Position numbers and translations under genes: made by a program. From Legionella sp. (GTDB taxonomy: Bacteria > Pseudomonadota > Gammaproteobacteria > Legionellales > Legionellaceae), in NCBI GenBank assembly GCA_030158115.1, contig JAOATK010000010.1, positions 1 through 64,000 of the forward strand: 64,000 nucleotides of DNA. The letters run 5' to 3'. Positions 47,162 to 56,715 of the stretch are shown here, piece after piece. How positions within the stretch are numbered: the stretch's first letter is position 1; each line of letters begins with the position of its first letter. The notes under the pieces were generated by a model. The model did not search any database. It saw nothing but the letters and a program-made list of their open reading frames with translations, and had not been told where the DNA came from.

Positions 47162-47491
47162 ATGACTTTTGTAGTGACTGAAAGTTGTATTAAATGTAAA
47201 TTCACTGATTGTGTTGAAGTATGTCCTGTTGATTGTTTTTATGAGGGTCCTAATTTTTTAGTTATTCATCCCGATGAGTGCATTGATTGCGCTTTATGTG
47301 AGCCTGAATGCCCTGTGAATGCGATTGTTTCTGAAGATGATTTAACGACTGAACAACAACAATTTAAAGCATTAAATGCAGAGCTTTCTCAATCCTGGCC
47401 TAATATCACGGCTAAAAAAGACGGTCCAGCTGATGGTAAAGATTGGGAAGCTGTAAAGGATAAACTTCAATATTTGCAGAAAGAGTGGTAG
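47162..47491 (+). CDS. fdxA: Seven-iron ferredoxin FdxA
   Basis: This 109-residue ferredoxin starts at the ATG after AAAGGG; an in-frame start 21 bases earlier is less likely. Nine cysteines lie in the 3Fe-4S plus 4Fe-4S arrangement (Cys9, 12, 17, 21, 25 and Cys40, 43, 46, 50), with the C-terminal extension of FdxA. It is a cytoplasmic electron carrier. Its stop overlaps the next gene's GTG start by seven bases. Confidence 0.95.
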   Translation: MTFVVTESCIKCKFTDCVEVCPVDCFYEGPNFLVIHPDECIDCALCEPECPVNAIVSEDDLTTEQQQFKALNAELSQSWPNITAKKDGPADGKDWEAVKDKLQYLQKEW

Positions 47492-49443
47492 ACATTACCT
47501 CTCTTGCAAAATCCTGCCGAAAAATCCTCAGTGAGAAAGGGCGCCTGTCCACTGCAATTCCTGGCTTTACTGCTCGTAAGGCTCAATCTGATTTAGCCGA
47601 AGCCATTGCCAAGGCGATTGAGGAAAAATCCACCTTAGTTGCTGAGGCAGGAACGGGAACAGGAAAAACCTTTGCTTATTTATTACCCTGTTTATTAAGC
47701 GGGAAAAAAGCAGTCATTTCAACAGCAACCAAAACCTTACAAGACCAACTGTACCAAAAAGATTTACCGACTTTAGTACGAGCCTTGGGCTTATCTGCGC
47801 GCATTCAAAATTTAAAAGGAAGAGCCAATTATATTTGCCAATATCGCGTGGCGTTGCATTCAGAAGAAGGACAATTTCAAAGTCCTCAATGCGCCCATGA
47901 AGTGGCTCACGTACGCAGTAAATTATCACAAATGAAGGACGGTGATCGCTCTGAACTGCCCGAGCTTAAAGAAGACTCTGCAGTTTGGCCTTATGTGACT
48001 TCCACTGTGGATAATTGCTTAGGGAATGAATGCCCTAATTATGACACTTGTTTTTTGGTTAAAGCGCGTAAGCGGGCAATGGGGGCGGATATAGTGGTGA
48101 TTAATCACCATCTTTTCTTTGCTGACTCACGTTTGAAAGAGGAAGGTTTTGGTGAGTTGTTGCCTGGCGTAGATACTGTGATTTTTGATGAGGCCCATCA
48201 GTTGGCTGACATTGCAACGCATTTTAATGGCGAACGAATTGGTACTCGCCAATTTCGTGATTTAATAGATGACATTATTAATGAATGGCCTTCATTAGAT
48301 CTCGCCAATCAACCTTTAAAATTATTAAGCCATAAAGCAGATAAGCTTATGGATGAATTATTAAGTAATCTTTCAACTTTTGAAGAGCGGGTGGGTTGGG
48401 ATGAACTAAAGCGCAATAAAGCATTTATGACGGTGTGGCTGCAGTGGTTTGCTTTGCATCAAGAACTAATGGATTGTTTCAATGATGAGAGTATTGCAGA
48501 AATTCCAGGACTTGTTCGCTGTAAAGAAAGATTGGAGGATTTTGCTAAAATTCTCAACGTATTTACTCAGGAACATACTGATAAAATTCGTTGGTTAGAA
48601 CGTTTTAAACATACTTTAATTTTTCACGCTACCCCTTTTATTGTCGCCGACTCATTTAGTGAATTGCTAAAGAAACAATCCTGCGCATATGTTTTTACTT
48701 CAGCAACACTGACTATGGCTGAGTCGTTTGAGTGTTTTTGTAATGCCTTAGGGTTAAATGAAGCATCGACATTGCTTTTACCTAGCCCCTTTAATTATCA
48801 AGAACAAGCATTGCTTTACTTCCCTCGTGGTTTACCCGACCCCAAAAACCCGACTTATTACGAGTTACTTCTTGAGCGAGTGGTGCCTATTATCAATGCC
48901 TTTGGAGGGCGTTGTTTCTTTTTATTTACTAGCCACAGAGCCTTAAAACAAGTAGCTCAAATGATGAACAAAGTTATAAAATACCCCTTATTAATTCAAG
49001 GCTCTGAGGCAAAACCTATTTTATTAGAACGTTTCAGGCAATTGGGTAATGCGGTTTTATTAGGAACAGCGACCTTTTGGGAAGGGGTTGATGTAAAGGG
49101 TGAGGCTCTTTCTTGTGTTATTATTGATAAATTACCTTTTTCCAGTCCAGCAGATCCTGTGACTCGAGGGAGAATGAACTACTTGAAAGAGCAAGGCTTA
49201 TCAGGTTTTGATGAATTATCTTTGCCTAATGCGGTTATTGCTTTAAAACAGGGTGTAGGGCGTTTAATTCGCGATAATACAGATAAAGGTGTCTTGATTA
49301 TTGCTGATCCGCGTCTTACGAGTCGTGATTATGGTCAACGCATATTAGCCAGTTTACCTAAATTACCTAAAACCCGTGATGAGCAAAATGTTTTAAAATT
49401 TATTAGAGAGTTAATGCTGGATTATGAAACTATTAGCGATTGA
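47485..49443 (+). CDS. yoaA: DinG-family Fe-S DNA helicase (YoaA-like)
   Basis: This 652-residue XPD/DinG-like helicase has Walker [10 protein letters not shown] at 54-62 and DEAH at 235-238. Between them are four cysteines (118, 178, 183, 189) placed as the 4Fe-4S ligands. The C-terminal [10 protein letters not shown] and QGVGRLIR motifs are intact. Length and sequence fit YoaA better than DinG (about 716). It would act in replication or repair. The start is GTG inside the end of fdxA, and its own end overlaps tsaB by 20 bases; the ferredoxin neighbour is a fitting partner. Confidence 0.9.
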   Translation: MVDITSLAKSCRKILSEKGRLSTAIPGFTARKAQSDLAEAIAKAIEEKSTLVAEAGTGTGKTFAYLLPCLLSGKKAVISTATKTLQDQLYQKDLPTLVRALGLSARIQNLKGRANYICQYRVALHSEEGQFQSPQCAHEVAHVRSKLSQMKDGDRSELPELKEDSAVWPYVTSTVDNCLGNECPNYDTCFLVKARKRAMGADIVVINHHLFFADSRLKEEGFGELLPGVDTVIFDEAHQLADIATHFNGERIGTRQFRDLIDDIINEWPSLDLANQPLKLLSHKADKLMDELLSNLSTFEERVGWDELKRNKAFMTVWLQWFALHQELMDCFNDESIAEIPGLVRCKERLEDFAKILNVFTQEHTDKIRWLERFKHTLIFHATPFIVADSFSELLKKQSCAYVFTSATLTMAESFECFCNALGLNEASTLLLPSPFNYQEQALLYFPRGLPDPKNPTYYELLLERVVPIINAFGGRCFFLFTSHRALKQVAQMMNKVIKYPLLIQGSEAKPILLERFRQLGNAVLLGTATFWEGVDVKGEALSCVIIDKLPFSSPADPVTRGRMNYLKEQGLSGFDELSLPNAVIALKQGVGRLIRDNTDKGVLIIADPRLTSRDYGQRILASLPKLPKTRDEQNVLKFIRELMLDYETISD

Positions 49444-50095
49444 TACATCTACCGATACAGCGAGTGTCGCTGTCTTGCTGGGTAAGGAATTATTTTATAA
49501 AGAGCAAGGAAATCAAAAAACACAGGCGCAGTTACTGTTGCCTATGATTGATGGCTTAATGATTGATGCAGGTATTTCAATTAATCAATTAGATGCCATT
49601 ATTTTTGGATGTGGTCCTGGAAGTTTTACTGGGCTACGTATTTCTTGCAGCATTGCTAAAGGCTTAGCGTATGCGCATGATTTAGGATTAATTCCAGTGA
49701 GCAGCTTGGCCACTATCGCTTGGGCTGCACAACAAAGCAGCCCAGAAGCTAATTTGCCTGTTTTGGCGGTTTTAGATGCACGCATGCACGAAATGTATTG
49801 GGCATATTATGCTAAGAATAATTTTACGGCCGAAGAGCGTGTGAATGCGGTGAGCGATATTATTTTGCCTAAGCAGCAGCCTTTTATTCTTGCAGGAATA
49901 GGGGTGGAGGAGTATTGGGGGAGTTTCCCTGATCAAATGAAGGCACAAATAAGCAGCCGATTAACCATTGGTCCTAATGCCTCGGCAATGATTCAACTAG
50001 CTATGGCGCTAGAAATTCCGCCTGTTTCTGTGGCAGAGGCACAACCTGTCTATGTGCGAAATAAAGTAACGTATGATCAACATAAAAAACCCTAG
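49424..50095 (+). CDS. tsaB: tRNA threonylcarbamoyladenosine protein TsaB
   Basis: This 223-residue ASKHA-fold protein is the non-catalytic partner of TsaD in making t6A37 of ANN-reading tRNAs. Motifs are [15 protein letters not shown] at the start and CGPGSFTGLRI near residue 63. It overlaps yoaA by 20 bases and is followed after 18 bases by ycaR, so the four genes from fdxA probably share a transcript. Confidence 0.94.
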   Translation: MKLLAIDTSTDTASVAVLLGKELFYKEQGNQKTQAQLLLPMIDGLMIDAGISINQLDAIIFGCGPGSFTGLRISCSIAKGLAYAHDLGLIPVSSLATIAWAAQQSSPEANLPVLAVLDARMHEMYWAYYAKNNFTAEERVNAVSDIILPKQQPFILAGIGVEEYWGSFPDQMKAQISSRLTIGPNASAMIQLAMALEIPPVSVAEAQPVYVRNKVTYDQHKKP

Positions 50096-50113
50096 AATTT
50101 AAGGAGAGATATT

Positions 50114-50293
50114 GTGGATAAAAGATTATTAGAAATATTGGTTTGTCCCTTATGCAAGGGGAAATTAATTATTAAAAAACATGAAGTTATCTGTAAGTTT
50201 GATCGTTTAGCTTTCCCAGTCCACAATGGCATTCCTGTTATGTTAGAACATGAAGCAAGAGTTGTTTCATTAGAAGAAAAAGATACCTTATAA
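50114..50293 (+). CDS. ycaR: Trm112/YcaR-family small zinc-type protein
   Basis: This 59-residue protein starts at GTG 50114 with AAGGAG upstream. The sequence begins [17 protein letters not shown] and continues with [17 protein letters not shown], closely like E. coli YcaR. The CPLC pair and a later cysteine resemble a zinc knuckle with one ligand missing. Trm112-type proteins serve as activators of methyltransferases; a bacterial partner is not known from this sequence. Confidence 0.9.
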   Translation: MDKRLLEILVCPLCKGKLIIKKHEVICKFDRLAFPVHNGIPVMLEHEARVVSLEEKDTL

Positions 50294-50341
50294 TGGGTGT
50301 TTTGCGGAGCTAGTCCAAAGAATATTGTTGGTATTAAACCC

Positions 50342-50376
50342 GTAGCCTAGATGAAGCGTAGCCTAATCCAGGCTAC
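50342..50376. repeat. Short palindromic repeat between ycaR and permease
   Basis: GTAGCCTAGATGAAGCG and the inverted CTAATCCAGGCTAC form a short unit of the dispersed family. It lies between converging genes and may serve as their transcript end. Confidence 0.7.
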
Positions 50377-50384
50377 AAGGGCTT

Positions 50385-51782
50385 TTATCTACTAAGCCTT
50401 TTTTTGCGCCAATATAGCAATAAAGCTGGAAGCATCATCACTACTATCCCTATCGAAAAGATGAAACGAAAATGTGTCGCGCTTCCAAAATTCATAAACT
50501 CAACAGGTGGAATAAAACCAACAACTAACGTCAAAGAACACCCTAATAAGCCTAAAATGCAAACCAAATAGTAGCCGAATTTACCACCAGGAACAGTAAA
50601 GGATTGTTGCGAGTGAGCGAATTTGCCTTTTAATTTCCAGGCAGCAATAAACATGAGCACGTACATCATAATGTACAATTCAGTACTTAATGCCGTGAAT
50701 AACCAATAAATAGCATTCACGCTGGGGAATAAAAGAAATCCTCCACACAGTAAGGTTACTAAAATAGCTTGAGCAATTAAAATTCTCGATGCCACTCCAT
50801 TTTTATTTAATTGACGCATAAATGGAGGTAAGAAATTATGATTCGCAGCCATTAATAAGCCTTTTGCAGGAGAAATAATCCAGTTGATCATGCCACCCAA
50901 ACTACCTAATAATAACAGGAAAATTAAAACAGGCATTAACCAGGTTAACTCATAAGCCTGGAAAAAATTATTAAAAGCTTGCATCACGCCATCGATAAGG
51001 CTGATCTTATCTTTAGGTAAGACAAAAGCAATGGCTAAAGAGCCTAAAATCATGGTAAATAGGATCAAAAGCACCGAAAAAAACATAGCGCGAGGAAAAT
51101 TTATCTGAGGGTTTTTTACATTACGCACATGAACTGCTGCTAGTTCCATGCCAAGAAAAGAGGTCATAATGGCGGTTAATGAGGCCCAGGATTGGCTGTC
51201 TTGCCATTTTGGCAGTAACTGAGAAAGACTAAAATCAATAGCCATAGGCTGGCCTTTAATAATCCAAATAATCCCTAGCAAAATGATAAAACTCATAGGA
51301 ACTATCATGCCAAAGATAGCACAGAGCCCCGCAAAACGGGCTGAGGTACGTAATCCTGAAAGTGCCAGTAAGGTTAATGACCAGAAGGCAATCAGAACTA
51401 CGGTAATGAGATAATATTTATTTTGGGCTAGTTCCGGATTAACAAGATACGCCAGGATGCCAGCAATAAAAGATAAAATGGTGGGATACCAGACTAATGT
51501 ATTAATCCATTGCAACCAAATCGTAAAAAACGCCATGTTTTCGCCGTAGGCGTGATGTACCCAACTGTATATGCCTCCTTCCTCTTCAGCCCAAGTTGAA
51601 GAAAGCTCAGCTGAAATCAAAGCGACTGGAATAAGAAAAATTATTGCCGAAAGAATAAAGAAAAATATTAATGAAGAACCAAACAATGCTGCAGCAGGTA
51701 AATTTCTAATGCTATCAATGGCGCCAGTAATCAATAAAACCAGTGCAAATACAGATATTTTTTCAGAGGACCAATTTTTCAT
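50385..51782 (-). CDS. APC-family amino acid permease (GadC-like)
   Basis: This 465-residue inner-membrane transporter has about twelve helices. The first helix holds the unwound segment (LITGAIDSIRNLP) and helix 2-3 the EEEGGIYSWV stretch typical of the glutamate/GABA antiporter (GadC) branch of the APC superfamily. Substrate identity is not visible; amino-acid exchange is expected, fitting an amino-acid-fed organism. No decarboxylase gene sits beside it. Confidence 0.85.
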   Translation of the reverse strand: MKNWSSEKISVFALVLLITGAIDSIRNLPAAALFGSSLIFFFILSAIIFLIPVALISAELSSTWAEEEGGIYSWVHHAYGENMAFFTIWLQWINTLVWYPTILSFIAGILAYLVNPELAQNKYYLITVVLIAFWSLTLLALSGLRTSARFAGLCAIFGMIVPMSFIILLGIIWIIKGQPMAIDFSLSQLLPKWQDSQSWASLTAIMTSFLGMELAAVHVRNVKNPQINFPRAMFFSVLLILFTMILGSLAIAFVLPKDKISLIDGVMQAFNNFFQAYELTWLMPVLIFLLLLGSLGGMINWIISPAKGLLMAANHNFLPPFMRQLNKNGVASRILIAQAILVTLLCGGFLLFPSVNAIYWLFTALSTELYIMMYVLMFIAAWKLKGKFAHSQQSFTVPGGKFGYYLVCILGLLGCSLTLVVGFIPPVEFMNFGSATHFRFIFSIGIVVMMLPALLLYWRKKRLSR

Positions 51783-51826
51783 TAATTCGTTCGATGTGTT
51801 AAATGAGTAAACATTATATACCCATT

Positions 51827-52144
51827 TTAGTCGTTGTTAAATCCATCACGGCAAGCTGGTGATTTTAAAACGGTTTTATTATTTTTTTCCCATTCTTCAG
51901 GGGTGTATAAATGCAAGCTTAAGGCGTGTAATCCAAGAGCAAATTCCTGAGCAAGTAGCTTATTTAAGAGTCGATGTCTTTCTATGCGAGTTAATTTAGT
52001 AAACTGTAGTGACACCACGGTCACTTTAAAATGAGTTTCTGCACCTTCAGGAACATGATGGTTCGATGATTCATCTTCTACGTTTAAGTCAATAGGGTTT
52101 AATGCTTCAGTCAGTTGTTGTTTGATGCGGTCTTGACGGGACAT
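51827..52144 (-). CDS. bolA: BolA-family protein
   Basis: This 105-residue BolA-like regulator has the class II KH-type fold pattern: VEDESSNHHVPEGAETHFKVTVVS, then RIERHRLLNKLLAQEF and LHALSLHLYTPEEW. BolA proteins bind monothiol glutaredoxins with Fe-S clusters and affect growth-phase genes. It follows the letS-pfp-pilin set on the same strand after about 60 bp that include a hairpin, so it may be separate. Confidence 0.9.
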   Translation of the reverse strand: MSRQDRIKQQLTEALNPIDLNVEDESSNHHVPEGAETHFKVTVVSLQFTKLTRIERHRLLNKLLAQEFALGLHALSLHLYTPEEWEKNNKTVLKSPACRDGFNND

Positions 52145-52178
52145 AATGTGTTCTCTTTAATTTAAATATTACAAGTCC

Positions 52179-52199
52179 CCCTTCTTCCCGGGGGAAGGG
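52179..52199 (-). terminator. Hairpin after the pilin gene
   Basis: CCCTTC and GAAGGG pair around a nine-base TTCCCGGGG loop, seven bases past the pilin stop on the minus strand. The stem is short but GC-rich; there is no clear T-run. Confidence 0.45.
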
Positions 52200-52205
52200 A
52201 AGTGG

Positions 52206-52637
52206 TTATATTCTACAATTTGCAGGTACGTACCGGTCATTAGTGGCATCAGTTACAGCACAAGTCCAGATAATAGGTTCTGTCGGTGGTGTACCTGCAA
52301 CCAGAGCTTCTCCATGGGAGGAGGGGGTCATGGTAAGGACTATGCTTTGCGCTAATGGCGTATAAGTAATTTTAATAACACCGTTATTGCCTGTTACAGC
52401 AATATGTTGAACGATATTGGTTGCTGATGGAGTAGTCCAGCCTTGGCTTAAATCAATATTACCAGTAATTGCGTTTTCAGAAACAGTAGTTTGAGCTGAA
52501 GAGGCAAGGTTTAATCCTTCAGTTACCCTGGCTCTAACCACATAATCTTGGTATCCGGGAATTGCAATCGCAGCAAGAATTCCAATAATAGCAACTACGA
52601 CCATTAATTCAATTAACGTAAAGCCTTTTTGTTTCAT
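52206..52637 (-). CDS. Type IV major pilin (PilA/PilE class)
   Basis: This 143-residue pilin has a short leader cut at KG^FTLIE, with mature Glu5 and the hydrophobic helix ([19 protein letters not shown]). Cys126 and Cys141 bracket the expected C-terminal disulphide loop. It is processed by the prepilin peptidase and assembled by the type IV pilus machine for adhesion, twitching or DNA uptake. It lies nine bases after pfp with a good AGGAG site. Whether it is the major fibre subunit is inferred from the sequence class. Confidence 0.92.
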   Translation of the reverse strand: MKQKGFTLIELMVVVAIIGILAAIAIPGYQDYVVRARVTEGLNLASSAQTTVSENAITGNIDLSQGWTTPSATNIVQHIAVTGNNGVIKITYTPLAQSIVLTMTPSSHGEALVAGTPPTEPIIWTCAVTDATNDRYVPANCRI

Positions 52638-52646
52638 GCCTTTCTC

Positions 52647-53882
52647 CTAAAGTTTTTTGCTTACTAAAAGATTTTTTAAGCGTATATAGTCAGGTAACCC
52701 ATTAATATATTTAGGATATGCCTCTCCTTGAATCAGTGGTGCTAAATAACGTTTGCAGGCTTCTGTAATACCCATTCCATCTTCTGCAATGTATTCTTGA
52801 GGCATGGCTTTTTCTTGATTTGCTACATCAGCTAGAGGAACATAGTTAATGGACCATTGATAAGGTTCATCTTGTTCACGAACAATAATAGGCATAATGG
52901 CATTATGACCTTGTATCGCATACTCTACCGCGGCTTTACCTAAAGCATAGGCTTGATCCACATCGACTTTTGAAGCAATATGGCGTGCAGCTCGTTGCAA
53001 ATAGTCTGCTACTGCCCAATGATATTTATAACCTAACTCTGTTTTGACTAATTGAGCAATAACAGGGGCTACGCCACCTAGTTGTGCATGACCAAACGCA
53101 TCACGTAAGCCCGCATCACTTAAGAATTGACCCTCTTTATTACGAATACCTTCTGAAACAACAATGACACAATAGCCATAATTATTCACACATTCTTGTA
53201 CTTTGCTGATGAATTTAGTTGGTTCAAAAGTCACCTCAGGCAATAAAATAATATGAGGAGGCTCACTGCTCTGTTGGCTAGCTAATCCACTGGCTGCAGC
53301 AATCCATCCTGCATGACGTCCCATTACTTCAAGAATAAAGACCTTAGTGGAGGAGGCTGCCATGGAGGCGACATCAAAACCTGCTTCTTTAGTTGAAACA
53401 GCCACGTATTTAGCAACAGAGCCAAATCCTGGGCAGGTATCAGTAAAAGGAAGATCGTTATCTACTGTTTTCGGTATTCCAATACAAGTAATTGGATAAC
53501 CCATCGTTTCACCAAGTTGCGAAACTTTATGGGCTGTATCTTGTGAGTCGCCACCGCCATTATAGAAAAAATAGCCAATATTATGGGCTTTAAATACTTC
53601 AATTAAACGTTTGTACTCATCCCCATCATTTTTTAATTTGTAACGACAAGATCCAAAAGCACCTGAGGGTGTTTGCATAAGCTTAGCAATATCCTCATCA
53701 CTTTCGAGAGAGGTATCAATTAATTCTTCATTCAATGCACCGATAATTCCATTTTTAGCTGCATATACTTTTCCTATATGATCCGGATATAATTTTGCCG
53801 TCTGAATGACAGCGCAGGCAGAAACATTAATTACCGCAGTGACACCACCAGATTGAGCATATATGGCATTTTTTATAGTCAT
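52647..53882 (-). CDS. pfp: Pyrophosphate-dependent 6-phosphofructokinase
   Basis: This 411-residue phosphofructokinase has GGGDS at 109-113 and PKTVDND at 137-143. The lysine in the PKTxDND motif, in place of the glycine of ATP enzymes, and the residue after the GGG loop indicate use of pyrophosphate instead of ATP. It catalyses reversible fructose-6-phosphate/fructose-1,6-bisphosphate conversion. Its start overlaps the letS stop by four bases. Confidence 0.9.
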   Translation of the reverse strand: MTIKNAIYAQSGGVTAVINVSACAVIQTAKLYPDHIGKVYAAKNGIIGALNEELIDTSLESDEDIAKLMQTPSGAFGSCRYKLKNDGDEYKRLIEVFKAHNIGYFFYNGGGDSQDTAHKVSQLGETMGYPITCIGIPKTVDNDLPFTDTCPGFGSVAKYVAVSTKEAGFDVASMAASSTKVFILEVMGRHAGWIAAASGLASQQSSEPPHIILLPEVTFEPTKFISKVQECVNNYGYCVIVVSEGIRNKEGQFLSDAGLRDAFGHAQLGGVAPVIAQLVKTELGYKYHWAVADYLQRAARHIASKVDVDQAYALGKAAVEYAIQGHNAIMPIIVREQDEPYQWSINYVPLADVANQEKAMPQEYIAEDGMGITEACKRYLAPLIQGEAYPKYINGLPDYIRLKNLLVSKKL

Positions 53883-56620
53883 TTTTTTTCCTTTTCAGGT
53901 TGGTTCTCATATTCAGTAATTACTGCATCAATACTTTCAATTAATTCAGTAAAAGGTATCGTTAATTCATCAATTGATGCAAATCGAGCCGCTAACTTTT
54001 CTACTTGAATGACTTTTTTCTGCAAGGTAGGTACTCCAGAAAAACAACAGGCACCATGTAATTTATGAGCTGCCTCACCTAATTTTTTGACTTCTTGTTG
54101 GTGCATTAAATGAATAAACTCTTCTCTATTTTTACGTAATTCTATAACAAATTGTGCCAGAAACTCTTCTGCTAGTACCTGATTACCAGACACTTTTTGA
54201 ACGCATAACTGCCAATCAATAGCAGTTGATTTTATTTTATTGGCAGTGCGTAGAATTTGACTTAGGAGCTGTTTTTCATCGATAGGTTTTTGCAAGCAAA
54301 AGTCGACGCCTGATTTTTTTAAGTCTAGATTATTCACATCGCTGCTGTTTGCACTAATCAATACGATAGGGGTATGTCTGTTAATTTTTGAATGTTGATG
54401 AATCATTTGCGCAGCTTCAAGGCCATTGAGTTTAGGCATTTGTAAATCAAGTAAGATCATGCTGAATTTTCGTTCATTACAAGCAGCGACCGCCATCTCG
54501 CCATCATCTACAGCAATGATGGTGGCATGGGTCCCTAATAAAGAATCTAAAAGCATTTTATTAACAGGGTTGTCTTCCGCAATCAGTAGATCAGGATGTA
54601 GATTGCGCAATTGTTCTCGTAGTCCATCAAGTTCATGATGATTTGGCTTTTCATTGTTCTGTTCATTACTAAGCAATTCAATCATGTCTTGGAGTTTTTG
54701 AATACTAATGGGTTTAAATAAAAAGCCATGTGCTCCTAAAGAAGCATAATCTTTAATATGCCATTTTGAAATAAGAACATAAGAACGATCATTATATTCT
54801 GCAATAATTTTTCCAATTTGCTGTTCACAGCCTTGGTTGACATTCAGAAACGCAATAGAGCAATCTTTATTATTAGATAATGCCTCTGCTAACTGACTGT
54901 AGGAGCTTACAGAAACACAGGTTATTCCCCAATAGCTTAATCCATTACATAAGGCCTCTAATTGCAATGGGTTATCATCAAAACAAAGTATTTTTAAGTG
55001 AGCAAAACGATGAGTTTGATTTTTTTCTATTTCATAGGCGCCTAACTTTTCAACTTTTATGGAAGCGGTAAACACAGAGCCTTTATTTAATTCACTGGTT
55101 AATGTAATACGACCTTTCATTTCTTCACATAATTTTTTGCAAATCACTAATCCTAAGCCTGAGCCACCATAACGGCGTGTAATACTGGTATCTGCTTGAT
55201 TAAATGCAGTAAATAATTTGCTTTGGTCTTCTGTAGATATTCCAGGCCCTGTATCAGTGATTGCAATGTTTACCGTGTAGTCTTTATCTGTTTCTTGTTC
55301 TATTTTAGTACGTATCAAGACATAGCCATGGTCGGTAAATTTCACCGCATTAGCGACTAAATTACTGATAAATTGTTTTACTCTGAAGGGGTCGCCTAAA
55401 ACAATTTTAGGAACATTGACATCAGTAATAGGAATTAAGTCTATTCCTTTCCGACGTGCATTCGGTGCTGCAAGAGCTAACACTTCATCAATACAATGGC
55501 GAATATTTAAAGGGATACAATCTAAACGAAGTTTACCCGCATCAATTTTAGAAAAATCTAAAATATCATTAATGATACCTAATAGTTCTTGTGCGGAAGA
55601 TTTAATGGTTTTTACATAATCTAATTGTAAAGAGTCCAGTTTTGTTTCCAACAAAACATTAGTAAAGCCAATGACGCCATTCATCGGGGTACGAATTTCA
55701 TGACTCATATTGGCAATAAACTCGGATTTTTGTCGGCTTTTTTCTTCGGATTTTTTCTTTTCTAAGGACAGTTCAATATTCTTTTCTTCCAAAAGCTCAA
55801 GACCGTGTTGCAGATCAGCTGTTGCCACTTCAATATGCTGATTTAAGTCGTTAATAGTACTCAAATATTCTTTTTGTAAATGTGCACAGCCTTGTTCTAC
55901 CAGCCCTAACTCACCAGGGCTGGTGGTTTTGATTTCAGTTTCAAATTCATTACGCAAAATCTGCTTCATACTGCGGCGTAGCCGTGAAATAGGTAAATAA
56001 ATGCGTTTAGAAAGAAAATAATGAATGGTGAGCCCCATTAACAAACCAAACAAGGTAATAAAAATAGTGACAATAAGCATTTGATAGCGTTTGATAATCA
56101 TCGAACGGGTATCAATATCAATAGAAAGCCAGCCTAAAATATCATCGGCATGGAATATGCCTGGATGGCTCATGTTATGGCTAAATGTAGTATCAGAGTA
56201 GAGATTAAATTTAGGAATAGTAACAGGTGCTATAAAATTAATGGTAAATGGATTGATTTGCTTGCTTTCAATATAATCCCCAGTGAACCCTGGTGGACTG
56301 AAGGGCTTATGAATAGAGTGTTTACCACCACGGTAAGCAAGCAATTGCCCTTCAGCGTTATAAAATGCCAATGCTTTGACTTCGGGATTAATGGTGGAGG
56401 CATTAATTAAACCTTGTAATGTTCGATCATCACGACGAAGCATGGCATATTGCGCTGCGGGTACTAATTGTCGGATATAAGCTTCACCTAGACGCGACAT
56501 ATGCTGCTTTAAATCATTTCCAAAAAGACCGTTATAGAAGACTGCAAAAAGTAATGCAACTAAAAAGGCGGGAATAAGAGTGGTAATTCTTAGTTGATAT
56601 TTAATACCAATACTTTTCAA
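53879..56620 (-). CDS. letS: Hybrid sensor histidine kinase LetS (BarA/GacS family)
   Basis: This 913-residue tripartite kinase has helix 1 at about 13-33, a periplasmic part to about 178, helix 2 at about 180-203, HAMP, and a HisKA domain with His307 (NMSHEIRTPMN). The HATPase N and G boxes are at 418-428 and 455-492. A pseudo-receiver at 542-650 has Asn593 at the phospho-site, a true receiver has Asp725 (LLDLQMP), and the HPt domain has His852 (AAHKLHGACC). It should phosphorylate LetA to switch Legionella to the transmissive phase through small RNAs. The start is TTG with AGGAG seven bases upstream. It leads a letS-pfp-pilin operon. Confidence 0.9.
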   Translation of the reverse strand: MKSIGIKYQLRITTLIPAFLVALLFAVFYNGLFGNDLKQHMSRLGEAYIRQLVPAAQYAMLRRDDRTLQGLINASTINPEVKALAFYNAEGQLLAYRGGKHSIHKPFSPPGFTGDYIESKQINPFTINFIAPVTIPKFNLYSDTTFSHNMSHPGIFHADDILGWLSIDIDTRSMIIKRYQMLIVTIFITLFGLLMGLTIHYFLSKRIYLPISRLRRSMKQILRNEFETEIKTTSPGELGLVEQGCAHLQKEYLSTINDLNQHIEVATADLQHGLELLEEKNIELSLEKKKSEEKSRQKSEFIANMSHEIRTPMNGVIGFTNVLLETKLDSLQLDYVKTIKSSAQELLGIINDILDFSKIDAGKLRLDCIPLNIRHCIDEVLALAAPNARRKGIDLIPITDVNVPKIVLGDPFRVKQFISNLVANAVKFTDHGYVLIRTKIEQETDKDYTVNIAITDTGPGISTEDQSKLFTAFNQADTSITRRYGGSGLGLVICKKLCEEMKGRITLTSELNKGSVFTASIKVEKLGAYEIEKNQTHRFAHLKILCFDDNPLQLEALCNGLSYWGITCVSVSSYSQLAEALSNNKDCSIAFLNVNQGCEQQIGKIIAEYNDRSYVLISKWHIKDYASLGAHGFLFKPISIQKLQDMIELLSNEQNNEKPNHHELDGLREQLRNLHPDLLIAEDNPVNKMLLDSLLGTHATIIAVDDGEMAVAACNERKFSMILLDLQMPKLNGLEAAQMIHQHSKINRHTPIVLISANSSDVNNLDLKKSGVDFCLQKPIDEKQLLSQILRTANKIKSTAIDWQLCVQKVSGNQVLAEEFLAQFVIELRKNREEFIHLMHQQEVKKLGEAAHKLHGACCFSGVPTLQKKVIQVEKLAARFASIDELTIPFTELIESIDAVITEYENQPEKEKK

Positions 56621-56674
56621 GTATAACTCCTAGGAGTAATGACGTGGCGCTTCACCCAGACTACAAAGTCGGCT

Positions 56675-56704
56675 ATTATAGCGCAATTGTTTTATCCCTT
56701 ACAA
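56675..56704 (-). promoter_or_regulatory. Candidate letS promoter
   Basis: The minus strand has TTGTAA (-35, 56699-56704) and a perfect TATAAT (-10, 56675-56680) with 18 bases between. The start would fall near 56668, about 48 bases before the TTG codon. It also overlaps the leader region of gltX on the other strand. Confidence 0.6.
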
Positions 56705-56715
56705 CGGAAGAAATT

